The position numbers were made by a program, and so were the translations under genes. A stretch of 64,000 nt of DNA. It comes from an uncultured Bacteroidales bacterium. Its GTDB lineage: Bacteria > Bacteroidota > Bacteroidia > Bacteroidales > Paludibacteraceae. Below, one piece after another: positions 1 to 7,476 of the stretch. Location of the stretch: assembly GCA_937891975.1 (NCBI GenBank), contig CALAUA010000012.1, forward strand, positions 124,001-188,000. The letters are read 5' to 3'. The notes beneath the pieces were generated by a model, which had not been told where the DNA came from, did no database searches, and was given only the letters and a program-made list of their open reading frames with translations. Position 1 is the stretch's first letter; the number at the start of each line of letters is the position of its first letter.

Positions 1-1832
1 ATTGAGCAACCCACACTCACCAACCATGCCGACGCCTTGGTATTGCCCGAAAGGAATGGCGTGATGCCAATGTCATTCACTCCGTCTTGGTTATAATCCA
101 AATAGGTGGATTCATCGGTTGCCGAGAGCGTGAAATCTTCGCCACACTGTACTCCCGACAGCGTCTTTAGTCCTTGGAAGTTAGAGCGTCCTTTCACGTA
201 CCAGCCATAACCATTGTACATCTGTCCGAAGACCAGTCCTACACCCCAGAGTTGCGACTTGAACGGAGTAGCAGCATTCGCCAAGACAAAGGTTTTTCTC
301 TTCGGTTTGACAGATGTGTTGCTATTATCCTTTGTGGCTTTTGCTATCGACTCTTGCATTGGTACAGGCAATGTCTTGCGGAGGTCTATCGCAAGTTTGG
401 CAGTTGGCTTGGTTGTTGGTTTCACCGCTAGTTTGGGAGTAGGTTTAGCAGTTGGTTTGGCAGCAGATGCAGTGGCGTTTTTGGTCAATTCATATTCCAT
501 CAACTGCTCTTTATTCTCCTCTATCACCACATCCATTGTCTTGTCTTTATAGCCCTCTTTCTCAATACGCACCTTGTGCTCACCAGCCAATAACTGGCTA
601 ACAATCATAGGTGTTTTGCCGACCAACTTATCATCTACATATATCGAAGCCATGGCAGGAGTACCCTCAACAGCCAACGCGCCCATCATTGGGATAGGCG
701 GATTAAGCGTGAAAGTCTGCATCTCATTCGAAGGCTTTACCTCTATCTTGGTGTAGGTGGAGTAATGGTGATCTTTGCGCGCCTCAAAATCATAGGTACC
801 ATACTCTAAAGTACTGATCCATACACCTTTAGCCAATAGTTGGTTGTCTAGATAGATATGCGCACCATTATCTACTTTCAACGTCACATACGCGAAATTC
901 GACGCCATCTCAGGAACAAGAGTAGCAGTTTCGTTTTCGGTAATAGTCACCGTGGTAGAATAATCAGAGTACTTTTCTTTTTGAATTTCGATGCGGTAAG
1001 TGCCTGCATCCAGTTCCTTCTTGACCACGGGCAGTTGTCCCAATCGCACGGAGGAAGATGTAGCCATATTGATGGCATATACATACGCACCCTCAAGGGC
1101 TTGTTCGCAAGGGATATCTAGCCAACCAAACGTAGGTTGCAACGTTACTTCGAGTTGCTGCGACTGCGCCGAAACGGTGATGGTACCCGTTTGAGAGTGA
1201 TACTTATCAGCCGAAATCTCGTATTGATATTTGCCATAGTTGAGCGACTTGCTTGCCAAGCCTTCTTCGGTAGGCCACCATTGCCACTCATTATCCACTT
1301 TGACTCGGATGCTCGCATCGGCAGGGGTTACAAAAAACTTAAAATACTGACGCTTAGGCGCTTGCACAATATTCATCAGGTTATCTTCAGCAGGCGTGTA
1401 ATGCACCCGACCAAAATATACCTGATCCGAATTTAAGCGAGGTAAGTCAAGAATGGTCTGCCGCTCACACCCATCACCACATTGCATTTGCACATGGCCT
1501 GCAGCAGCAGGAATCAAGAAAAGAATTTCATTCTCAAAGTCCAGGCACTTGTCCAATACCATGCGTTGCAAGCCCAGGTACAAACCAATCTTCTTCTTTG
1601 CCTCCGTCACTTCACGTTCGTTTCCCTCCAATATGACACGAATAACTGCATAAGGGAAAGTGTCATCCAGAAGCGGCTTTTCCCACTTGCCAAACTGGTT
1701 CTTATACATCACCATCACCGAACTCATGGGTATGAGTTGGAAATCTTTGGTTATCTCAAGCGATTGCGCGCGCGATGGGAGCGCGCACGCGCAGGCGAAC
1801 ATTAATACACTTAAGAATCGTAGAACTCTCAT
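1..1832 (-). CDS. PEGA-domain secreted protein, 3' end cut by window
   Basis: Reading frame is open from the ATG at 1832 to the left edge of the window, so at least 610 residues are present and the C terminus is missing. It starts with a signal peptide (basic MR, hydrophobic FLSVLMFACACAL, then SRAQS). The middle holds beta-rich repeats of the PEGA type; the clearest is near residues 390-440 with GALAVEGTPAMASIYVDD and GEHKVRIEKEGYKD. PEGA domains usually act outside the cell in surface or envelope proteins. A Lys/Pro/Thr-rich linker (about residues 450-480, KPTAKPTPKLAVKPT) joins to a C-terminal region with aromatic, glycine-rich strands that I cannot name. It is the last gene of a minus-strand pair behind the Crp-like gene, 40 bases apart. 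Function unknown; export and PEGA fold are well supported. Confidence 0.8.
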   Translation of the reverse strand, partial: MRVLRFLSVLMFACACALPSRAQSLEITKDFQLIPMSSVMVMYKNQFGKWEKPLLDDTFPYAVIRVILEGNEREVTEAKKKIGLYLGLQRMVLDKCLDFENEILFLIPAAAGHVQMQCGDGCERQTILDLPRLNSDQVYFGRVHYTPAEDNLMNIVQAPKRQYFKFFVTPADASIRVKVDNEWQWWPTEEGLASKSLNYGKYQYEISADKYHSQTGTITVSAQSQQLEVTLQPTFGWLDIPCEQALEGAYVYAINMATSSSVRLGQLPVVKKELDAGTYRIEIQKEKYSDYSTTVTITENETATLVPEMASNFAYVTLKVDNGAHIYLDNQLLAKGVWISTLEYGTYDFEARKDHHYSTYTKIEVKPSNEMQTFTLNPPIPMMGALAVEGTPAMASIYVDDKLVGKTPMIVSQLLAGEHKVRIEKEGYKDKTMDVVIEENKEQLMEYELTKNATASAAKPTAKPTPKLAVKPTTKPTAKLAIDLRKTLPVPMQESIAKATKDNSNTSVKPKRKTFVLANAATPFKSQLWGVGLVFGQMYNGYGWYVKGRSNFQGLKTLSGVQCGEDFTLSATDESTYLDYNQDGVNDIGITPFLSGNTKASAWLVSVGCS

Positions 1833-1872
1833 ATTACAAATAGTATCTTTCTTCGAAAAATAAAATCAAAAA

Positions 1873-2571
1873 TTAACCAAGGCGACTGATGCGAGTGAGC
1901 TCATCTTCATCGAGCAACTTTATCTTGCGTCCATCTAAACCAATGAGCCCCTCCGAAGCAAACTGCGACAAGGTGCGGATAGCGTTCGACGTGGTCATAT
2001 TGGACATATTCGCCAAATCCTCGCGCGCCATATACATGGCAATAGTCACACCATCGCCATCAAAACCATACGTTTGCTTGAGCGTGAGCAAAGTCTCTGC
2101 CAAACGACCACGTATATGTTTCTGAGTAAGATTAACCGTCTGCGACTCCGATATAGCCAAATCCCTGGACATTGCAACCAAAACACCATAACAGAAATGG
2201 ATGTTCTGCTGAATAACCGACAAGAACGCCTCACGTTCCACTCGATAGACCACCGTGGCTTCTAATGTAGTAGCACACGACGAATGGCATTCGCCTGCAA
2301 TAGCACTACGATAGCCAAAGGTATCATACGGTTTGAGCAATCGAATAATCTGAAGGCGCTGACCTACACCCTCCTTAGTAAGACGCACCGTGCCTTGAAG
2401 CACCATCACCACATGCGTAGTGCAATCACCTTCGCTATGGATAACCTCATTCTTACGATAACGCTTGACCTCAACAAAACGGTCAATATACTCTCTCTCG
2501 GCAATAGTCAACTTATTCCACACGGGATTGAGATCCCATAGTTTGCCAAAATCTTCTTGTACCTTGCGCAT
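1873..2571 (-). CDS. Crp/Fnr family transcriptional regulator
   Basis: 232 residues, the usual length for the family. The N-terminal half is a cyclic-nucleotide-binding type beta barrel (YRKNEVIHSEGD, then VVMVLQGTVRL and DTFGYRSAIAGE); the C-terminal part is a winged helix with a recognition region AREDLANMSNMTTSNAIRTL. There is no Cys cluster for an iron-sulfur centre of the Fnr kind. It has its own promoter and is divergent from the glycosyltransferase gene at 2705. The ligand and targets cannot be read from sequence; Bacteroidales hold many such regulators for redox and stress responses. Confidence 0.9.
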   Translation of the reverse strand: MRKVQEDFGKLWDLNPVWNKLTIAEREYIDRFVEVKRYRKNEVIHSEGDCTTHVVMVLQGTVRLTKEGVGQRLQIIRLLKPYDTFGYRSAIAGECHSSCATTLEATVVYRVEREAFLSVIQQNIHFCYGVLVAMSRDLAISESQTVNLTQKHIRGRLAETLLTLKQTYGFDGDGVTIAMYMAREDLANMSNMTTSNAIRTLSQFASEGLIGLDGRKIKLLDEDELTRISRLG

Positions 2572-2589
2572 GTATTGCTAAATTTTGTG

Positions 2590-2620
2590 CAAAGATACAA
2601 AAAAATATCGAAACTAGCAA
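2590..2620 (-). promoter_or_regulatory. Bacteroidota promoter of the Crp-like gene
   Basis: On the minus strand TATCTTTG (2597-2590) forms the -7 box and TTG (2620-2618) the -33 box, with the first bases 23 apart. The start codon at 2571 lies 19 bases below the box. The match is to the TTTG/TAnnTTTG promoter known from Bacteroides. Confidence 0.75.
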
Positions 2621-2635
2621 AAAAAAACAGAATTA

Positions 2636-2668
2636 TTGTGATTATTTCGAATATTTTTAGTACCTTTG
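2636..2668 (+). promoter_or_regulatory. Promoter of the glycosyltransferase gene at 2705
   Basis: TACCTTTG at 2661-2668 is a full -7 box; TTG at 2636 is two bases further upstream than the usual distance. Because the box covers the possible TTG start at 2666, that start is excluded and the ATG at 2705 is used. Confidence 0.7.
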
Positions 2669-2704
2669 CACTTCAAATTTAAAATTATAGATAAATTATT
2701 TAAT

Positions 2705-3655
2705 ATGGATATTTCTGTTTTGGTTCCTTTATATAATGAGGAGGAGAGCTTACCTGTTCTTCATGATTGGATAGTGCGCGTGATGCAAGAGCATCAATAT
2801 AGTTATGAAATCCTATTTGTGAACGATGGTTCATCGGATAGTTCGTGGGACGTGATAAAAGAATTGCGCGCTCAAAATAGTCATGTGCACGGAATATGCT
2901 TCCGCCGCAACTATGGTAAGTCAGCGGCACTCTACTGCGGTTTTGCTGCTGCACAAGGCGATGTGGTTATCACTATGGATGCCGACTTGCAAGATTCCCC
3001 CGATGAAATACCCGAACTATACCGCATGATTAAAGAAGATGGGTATGACTTAGTAAGTGGTTGGAAACAAAAGCGTTACGATAACAAACTAACGAAGAAT
3101 ATCCCTAGCAAACTGTTTAATGCCACTGCACGTTGGGTAACAGGTATCAAACTGCATGACATGAACTGCGGATTGAAAGCATATCGCCAAGAAGTGGTAA
3201 AGAATATAGAAGTATTCTCTGAAATGCACCGATATATCCCATATCTAGCTAAAAATGCTGGTTTTACCAAGATTGGTGAGAAAGTGGTACAACATCGCAA
3301 ACGCGAGTTTGGTGTAAGCAAGTTCGGTCTCAATCGCTTTGTAAACGGATACCTCGACCTAATGACACTATGGTTCCTCAATAAGTTTGGCAAACAACCT
3401 ATGCACTTCTTCGGATTGGTAGGTAGTATCATGTTTATGCTAGGATTGGTAGCCATCATCGTAGTAGGAGGAATGAAGTTGCACGCTTTAGCCAATGGTG
3501 TATCGGCAATGCTAGTAGGAGTGAATCCATATTTCCACTTGAGCATACTGATGATGATTCTCGGTTGTATGCTATTCTTAGCAGGATTCTTGGGCGAACT
3601 AATAATCCGTAATTCCACGGAAAGGAATAACTATTTGGTAAAAGAGGAGTTTTAG
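2705..3655 (+). CDS. Membrane-anchored family 2 glycosyltransferase (DPM1/GtrB type)
   Basis: 316 residues. The GT-A domain opens with MDISVLVPLYNEEESLPVL, has the acidic motif VITMDADLQDSPDE near residue 92 and a RKREFGVSKF stretch typical of the polyprenyl-phosphate glycosyltransferases. Two hydrophobic segments near residues 235-260 and 275-300 anchor it in the inner membrane. Enzymes of this group move a sugar from a nucleotide donor to undecaprenyl phosphate for later use in glycan or lipid modification. The start was set at 2705 because the earlier in-frame TTG lies inside the promoter. The donor sugar is not known. Confidence 0.88.
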   Translation: MDISVLVPLYNEEESLPVLHDWIVRVMQEHQYSYEILFVNDGSSDSSWDVIKELRAQNSHVHGICFRRNYGKSAALYCGFAAAQGDVVITMDADLQDSPDEIPELYRMIKEDGYDLVSGWKQKRYDNKLTKNIPSKLFNATARWVTGIKLHDMNCGLKAYRQEVVKNIEVFSEMHRYIPYLAKNAGFTKIGEKVVQHRKREFGVSKFGLNRFVNGYLDLMTLWFLNKFGKQPMHFFGLVGSIMFMLGLVAIIVVGGMKLHALANGVSAMLVGVNPYFHLSILMMILGCMLFLAGFLGELIIRNSTERNNYLVKEEF

Positions 3656-3713
3656 GACGCCTATTGGGCTATTGGATAATGGACGCTGCGCTAATGGGTA
3701 ATGGATAATGGAG
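3656..3713 (+). repeat. Hairpin/heptad repeat element supplying a start codon
   Basis: Begins immediately after the stop of the glycosyltransferase gene. GGACGCC-TATT-GGGC forms a short hairpin, followed by a second GGACGC with a GCGC stem, and then three 7-base units of the form TAATGGR (3692-3712). The ATG used by the next gene at 3708 lies inside the last unit. Same family as copies at 7733, 25436 and 41084. Confidence 0.8.
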
Positions 3714-4685
3714 AGTACGGCTGAGATATTTGATTACTATCGGAAGCATACGTCTTTTTCGGAAGATGATATGGCGGATTTCCGTGTGTACGTGCAAGAC
3801 CCTATAAACACGGTCGATGGTATGATGGCTATCGCAGGACTGACCATCAACCTGCTCGAAAACCCTTGGAGCGAAGACAACCTCATGCTGATGCTCACCA
3901 GTTGCGACGGCATTTCGCCCGAGGCCTTCGAACGCGTAGTAGTAGGATTACTGCTCGTAATGATGCGGCATGACACCCATGTCCGACGCGATAGAGTACT
4001 ATTAGGCGAGATACAGGAAGTGCTCACTTACGCCCCAGAACTCAGTTTCACAGCTCTTGCCAACATAGCTCGCACCACGCAGATAAAGCGTATGGAACAG
4101 TTTAATGCGCAGTTGAGCAAAGAGTTGCTCCCCCTAATGAACGACCGCGCCTCAAACGAGTTTTATGATATCATCCGCAGCCGACAAAGTGAGATGGAAC
4201 ATATTGCTACAATGCAATTGGATCAGAACTTCCTTATCTTTCGCGAGTTCTACTCCACTCCTTTCTTTCGCGAGCAACCAGCCAACTGGCTACTACCTTG
4301 GAATGATGAGGCACTACTCAATATTAACGAAGATGACCGCAACGAAGTAGAAGGGCTGATGCAGCTGTGGCCTATGTGCGATAGCGACAAATATGCGCTA
4401 TGCTATATGTACAAGTCATTCAAATCACTAATTAAAAGTCAGTTATCAGTGGATTCGCTACGAGAAGTAGATATTAATATGCAGAATAAAACCATAGTTA
4501 CCAACGGTTATATTCAGCAACTCTATCGCTTCTTCCGCCTGGGCGGTGCAAATCTGAACTCAGTGATTAAACCTACGGGTGCAGGCATATTCGACCTAGC
4601 ACCACACATGCGCGATTTGCTAGTATATCGCCTCGTAGTAGTGGGCACACAAGCACAAGAATCAATCAACAAATTGCTAGTCTAG
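3708..4685 (+). CDS. Conserved-looking protein of unknown function
   Basis: 325 residues, mostly helical by composition, with no signal peptide or membrane segment. It contains FREQPANWLLPWNDEAL near residues 191-207, a pattern I associate with the N-terminal part of longer Bacteroidales tetratricopeptide proteins, but the repeat-bearing C-terminal part is absent here, so the match is tentative. The start codon falls inside a repeat element (3656-3713); the next in-frame Met is at residue 22, so the true start could be later. The 3' end overlaps the convergent M23 gene by nine bases. Confidence 0.65.
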   Translation: MESTAEIFDYYRKHTSFSEDDMADFRVYVQDPINTVDGMMAIAGLTINLLENPWSEDNLMLMLTSCDGISPEAFERVVVGLLLVMMRHDTHVRRDRVLLGEIQEVLTYAPELSFTALANIARTTQIKRMEQFNAQLSKELLPLMNDRASNEFYDIIRSRQSEMEHIATMQLDQNFLIFREFYSTPFFREQPANWLLPWNDEALLNINEDDRNEVEGLMQLWPMCDSDKYALCYMYKSFKSLIKSQLSVDSLREVDINMQNKTIVTNGYIQQLYRFFRLGGANLNSVIKPTGAGIFDLAPHMRDLLVYRLVVVGTQAQESINKLLV

Positions 4686-5648
4686 CATTTGACCAAAGTT
4701 GTTGGATAACTGAATCATCTGGTCATACTCCTCTGGTGAAAGATCATAGAAGTAGTAATTGCGAGGATCAACAGGTTTACCATTTAACCGTACTTCATAG
4801 TGCAAGTGAGGACCTGTGGATTTACCCGTGTTACCCACCAATGCTATAATATCCGAACGACGTACTTTCTGTCCTTTGCGCACCAATGGTTTGAAAAGGT
4901 GGGCATACAAAGTTTGGTAGCCAAATCCGTGGTCAAGAATCACCGTGTTGCCATATCCTTGTTTCCAACCAACGAACGATACTTTCGCATTGCCTGTTGC
5001 ATACACTTCGGTACCCGTAGGCGCAGTGAAGTCCATACCTTGGTGAAACTTACGAATATGGTAAACAGGGTCGATACGCATACCATAACCCGATGCTACG
5101 CGCTTGAGGTCTTTATTCAGAACTGGCTGAATAGCAGGAATATTCTCCATACGTATCTCTTGTGTTTTTGCCATTTCCAACACCTCATCATAAGACTTTG
5201 CTTGCGTGTATATCTCCTTCTCTAACACATCCACTTTTAATGCTAAGTCAGCAGATAGTTGATGGTTAGTCATTTGAGCAATTTGCTCATAGTAGGAGAT
5301 TTTGCGTTGTGTGCCCTGACGTATGCTCAATGGGATAGGTTCTGCACCAAATAATACACGATACAGATTATCATCACGCTGCTGCAAATCGGTCATCACA
5401 ATTTGCATCTGATCTACCTGACGATTAAGTACTTCCAGTTGGGAAGCCATAGCCTCCTTCTCACGCTGCAACTGTTTCTCACGAGGCGAAGGGAAGAAGG
5501 TTAAAAACAAGTAAAGGAAAATGATTCCTAAAATGATACCTGCTAGAATATAGATACCCGTTTGGCGTAACCAGTAGCCCAAACCATTCTCTACTTGCTC
5601 CATAGCAAGTGTTTCGGGATTGATTTTGTATTTCTTTTTTGCTGTCAT
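4677..5648 (-). CDS. M23 family peptidoglycan endopeptidase, membrane anchored
   Basis: 323 residues. A short cytoplasmic stretch (MTAKKKYKINPETLAMEQ) is followed by one membrane segment (about residues 24-45), a coiled-coil-like region, and a C-terminal LytM domain. Zinc ligands are visible in FHQGMDFTAPTGTEVYA (around residue 201) and GPHLHYEVRLNG (around residue 282). Such proteins cut peptide cross-links in the wall or activate amidases during growth and division. An ATG at 5675 would add nine residues; the start at 5648 is preferred because related proteins begin with the KYKINPETL-like stretch. It is last in the minus-strand run that begins with dnaX. Confidence 0.9.
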   Translation of the reverse strand: MTAKKKYKINPETLAMEQVENGLGYWLRQTGIYILAGIILGIIFLYLFLTFFPSPREKQLQREKEAMASQLEVLNRQVDQMQIVMTDLQQRDDNLYRVLFGAEPIPLSIRQGTQRKISYYEQIAQMTNHQLSADLALKVDVLEKEIYTQAKSYDEVLEMAKTQEIRMENIPAIQPVLNKDLKRVASGYGMRIDPVYHIRKFHQGMDFTAPTGTEVYATGNAKVSFVGWKQGYGNTVILDHGFGYQTLYAHLFKPLVRKGQKVRRSDIIALVGNTGKSTGPHLHYEVRLNGKPVDPRNYYFYDLSPEEYDQMIQLSNNFGQMLD

Positions 5649-5725
5649 AAGCTTGTAAGAGTTCTTATCTCGCATTCGCTTGAACGATTACTCGTAGAGC
5701 TCGTGTACGAGAGTTGAATTTTCTA

Positions 5726-7438
5726 CTATGTTTTTTTCCAGAAGAAGAAATAACTCTTCTGTTTTTGTTTTTCTTCTTTTGTTTTGGCAACATATACTGG
5801 TTGCATTGTATAAGGATTTAACCCCGTATAAAACATTGTAGTTGCTAGTGTCATAGGGGTTGGAGTAAAGTCCTGCACCTGCTCAGGGCGGTAATGCAGA
5901 CGCTTGCATTGATCAGCGAGTTGTTGCATATCCTTGTTAGTACACCCTGGATGGGAAGATATAAAATATGGTATCAATTGCTGATGAAGCCCCGTCTCTG
6001 CGTTTACCCTCTCAAAGAAACGGTGGAATTGCTCGTAGTGTTGCCATGATGGTTTGCGCATGATTTTCAGCACGTTGTCTGAAGTATGTTCAGGTGCTAC
6101 CTTCAATCGTCCCGAGACATGCTTTGTAATCAGTTCCTTGCCATATTGTTCGCTCATTAAATCATAACGAATACCGCTACCAACAAATGCTTTCTTGATA
6201 TATGGTAAACTATCCACCTTCTTGTATATATGCAAGAGAGATTGGAAATCTTGGTTGAGGTTTTTGCATATAGTTGGGTGCAAGCAACTAGGGCGTGCAC
6301 ACTTCTCGCATAGGGTCATATCCTTACCATGCATGCCATACATATTCGCCGAAGGACCACCCAAATCGCTCAAATAGCCTTTCCATTCGGGCAGGTCTTT
6401 CAGTTTGTCTATCTGTCGCAGGATACTTTGCTCCGAGCGCGAAGTTATCTGTTTGCCTTGATGGGCAGAGATAGTACAAAAACTACAACCGCCGAAGCAT
6501 CCACGGTGCATACACACCGAGAAACGAATCATCTCGTAGGCAGGTATATGTTTGTCTTTGTATTTCGGATGAGGATGATACTGGAAAGGCAGGTCATATA
6601 TTGCATCCAATTCCTCGGTAGTCATCGTGGGGTAAGGCGGATTCACCACTACATACTTATCGCCTACAGCCTGTACTATAGTAGCCGCGTTTATCTTATT
6701 ACTCTCCGTCTCTATCAAGCGAAAATTCTCCGCATGCACGCGCTTGCTCTTCACAGCTTCTTCATGACTACGTAGTTGACAGTTGACAGTTGACAGTTGA
6801 TATTGCTTTGTGAGATATGCAGTTTGTGGTATGTCGTGCAGTTGTACACTGTCAACTGTTAATTGTGCACTATTTGCTAATCGCTCTGCGATTGCAAGCA
6901 CTTGTTTTTCTCCCATGCCATATACAAGAATGTCAGCTTTAGAACCCACCAATATACTTGGCATGAGGCGGTCAGACCAATAGTCGTAGTGCGTCAGTCG
7001 TCGCATAGATGCTTCTATGCCCCCTATCACAATAGGAACATCAGGGTATAGTTGTTTGAGTATATTGCAATACGTAATGGTGCAATAATCGGGTCGCATA
7101 CCTGCCCTACCCTCTGGCGTATAGGCATCATCCGAACGCAAACGTTTAGCAGCTGTATAATGATTCACCATCGAATCCATACTCCCCGAAGTCACAGCAA
7201 AGAACAGGCGTGGTCGTCCCAGTTTGGTAAAGTCACGATAATCTCCACGCCAATCGGGTTGCGGAACAATCGCCACTTTATAACCTGCCTTCTCCAACAC
7301 ACGACCTATCACAGCCGCACCAAAAGCGGGATGATCTATATATGCATCACCCGAGAAGAGGATCACATCCACTTCGTCCCAACCACGGAGTTGCACCTCC
7401 TTTTTGGTTGTAGGTAAATATGCTTTCAGATCGTACAT
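5726..7438 (-). CDS. YgiQ family radical SAM protein
   Basis: 570 residues. The N-terminal domain carries GGIEASMRRLTHYDYWSD, a YgiQ signature, and the radical SAM cluster motif is CFGGCSFC (CX3CX2C) near residue 315. Further Cys-rich stretch LCEKCARPSCLHPTICKN follows around residue 375. The reaction of this family is unknown. The protein carries an extra segment at about residues 192-222 with a 7-residue rhythm (QLTVDSVQL and QLSTVNCQL) that is encoded by a heptad DNA repeat and has no counterpart that I recall in the family. The gene follows the metallophosphatase gene by 38 bases and is probably in its operon. Confidence 0.92.
   Translation of the reverse strand: MYDLKAYLPTTKKEVQLRGWDEVDVILFSGDAYIDHPAFGAAVIGRVLEKAGYKVAIVPQPDWRGDYRDFTKLGRPRLFFAVTSGSMDSMVNHYTAAKRLRSDDAYTPEGRAGMRPDYCTITYCNILKQLYPDVPIVIGGIEASMRRLTHYDYWSDRLMPSILVGSKADILVYGMGEKQVLAIAERLANSAQLTVDSVQLHDIPQTAYLTKQYQLSTVNCQLRSHEEAVKSKRVHAENFRLIETESNKINAATIVQAVGDKYVVVNPPYPTMTTEELDAIYDLPFQYHPHPKYKDKHIPAYEMIRFSVCMHRGCFGGCSFCTISAHQGKQITSRSEQSILRQIDKLKDLPEWKGYLSDLGGPSANMYGMHGKDMTLCEKCARPSCLHPTICKNLNQDFQSLLHIYKKVDSLPYIKKAFVGSGIRYDLMSEQYGKELITKHVSGRLKVAPEHTSDNVLKIMRKPSWQHYEQFHRFFERVNAETGLHQQLIPYFISSHPGCTNKDMQQLADQCKRLHYRPEQVQDFTPTPMTLATTMFYTGLNPYTMQPVYVAKTKEEKQKQKSYFFFWKKT
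6774..6865. repeat. Heptad repeat inside ygiQ, with inverted arms
   Basis: Plus strand shows four 7-base units AGTTGAY at 6774-6801, and the inverted form (ACTGTCAACTGT) at 6848-6859 within weaker 7-base units. Read in the gene's frame it encodes a 7-residue repeat and contains no stop codon. Member of the 7-base family found elsewhere in the window, here inside a coding region. Confidence 0.8.
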
Positions 7439-7476
7439 GGATTCGGGTTTCGCGATTCGTGACTCAAATAATTAGG

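Noticed and set aside
174..1863. Series of plus-strand open frames over the first 1.8 kb
   Set aside because: They run opposite to a continuous minus-strand frame with a signal peptide and PEGA motifs; none has protein-like motifs.
2666..2704. Earlier TTG start of the glycosyltransferase gene, and similar early starts at 15342, 25232 and 42250
   Set aside because: All lie within or upstream of a -7 box, so the codons would not be in the transcript.
4677..4685. Nine-base convergent overlap as an antisense control element
   Set aside because: Short convergent overlaps are common and nothing else marks this one.
5691..5711. CTCGTA/TACGAG hairpin before the M23 gene as a terminator
   Set aside because: No T tract follows on the minus strand.
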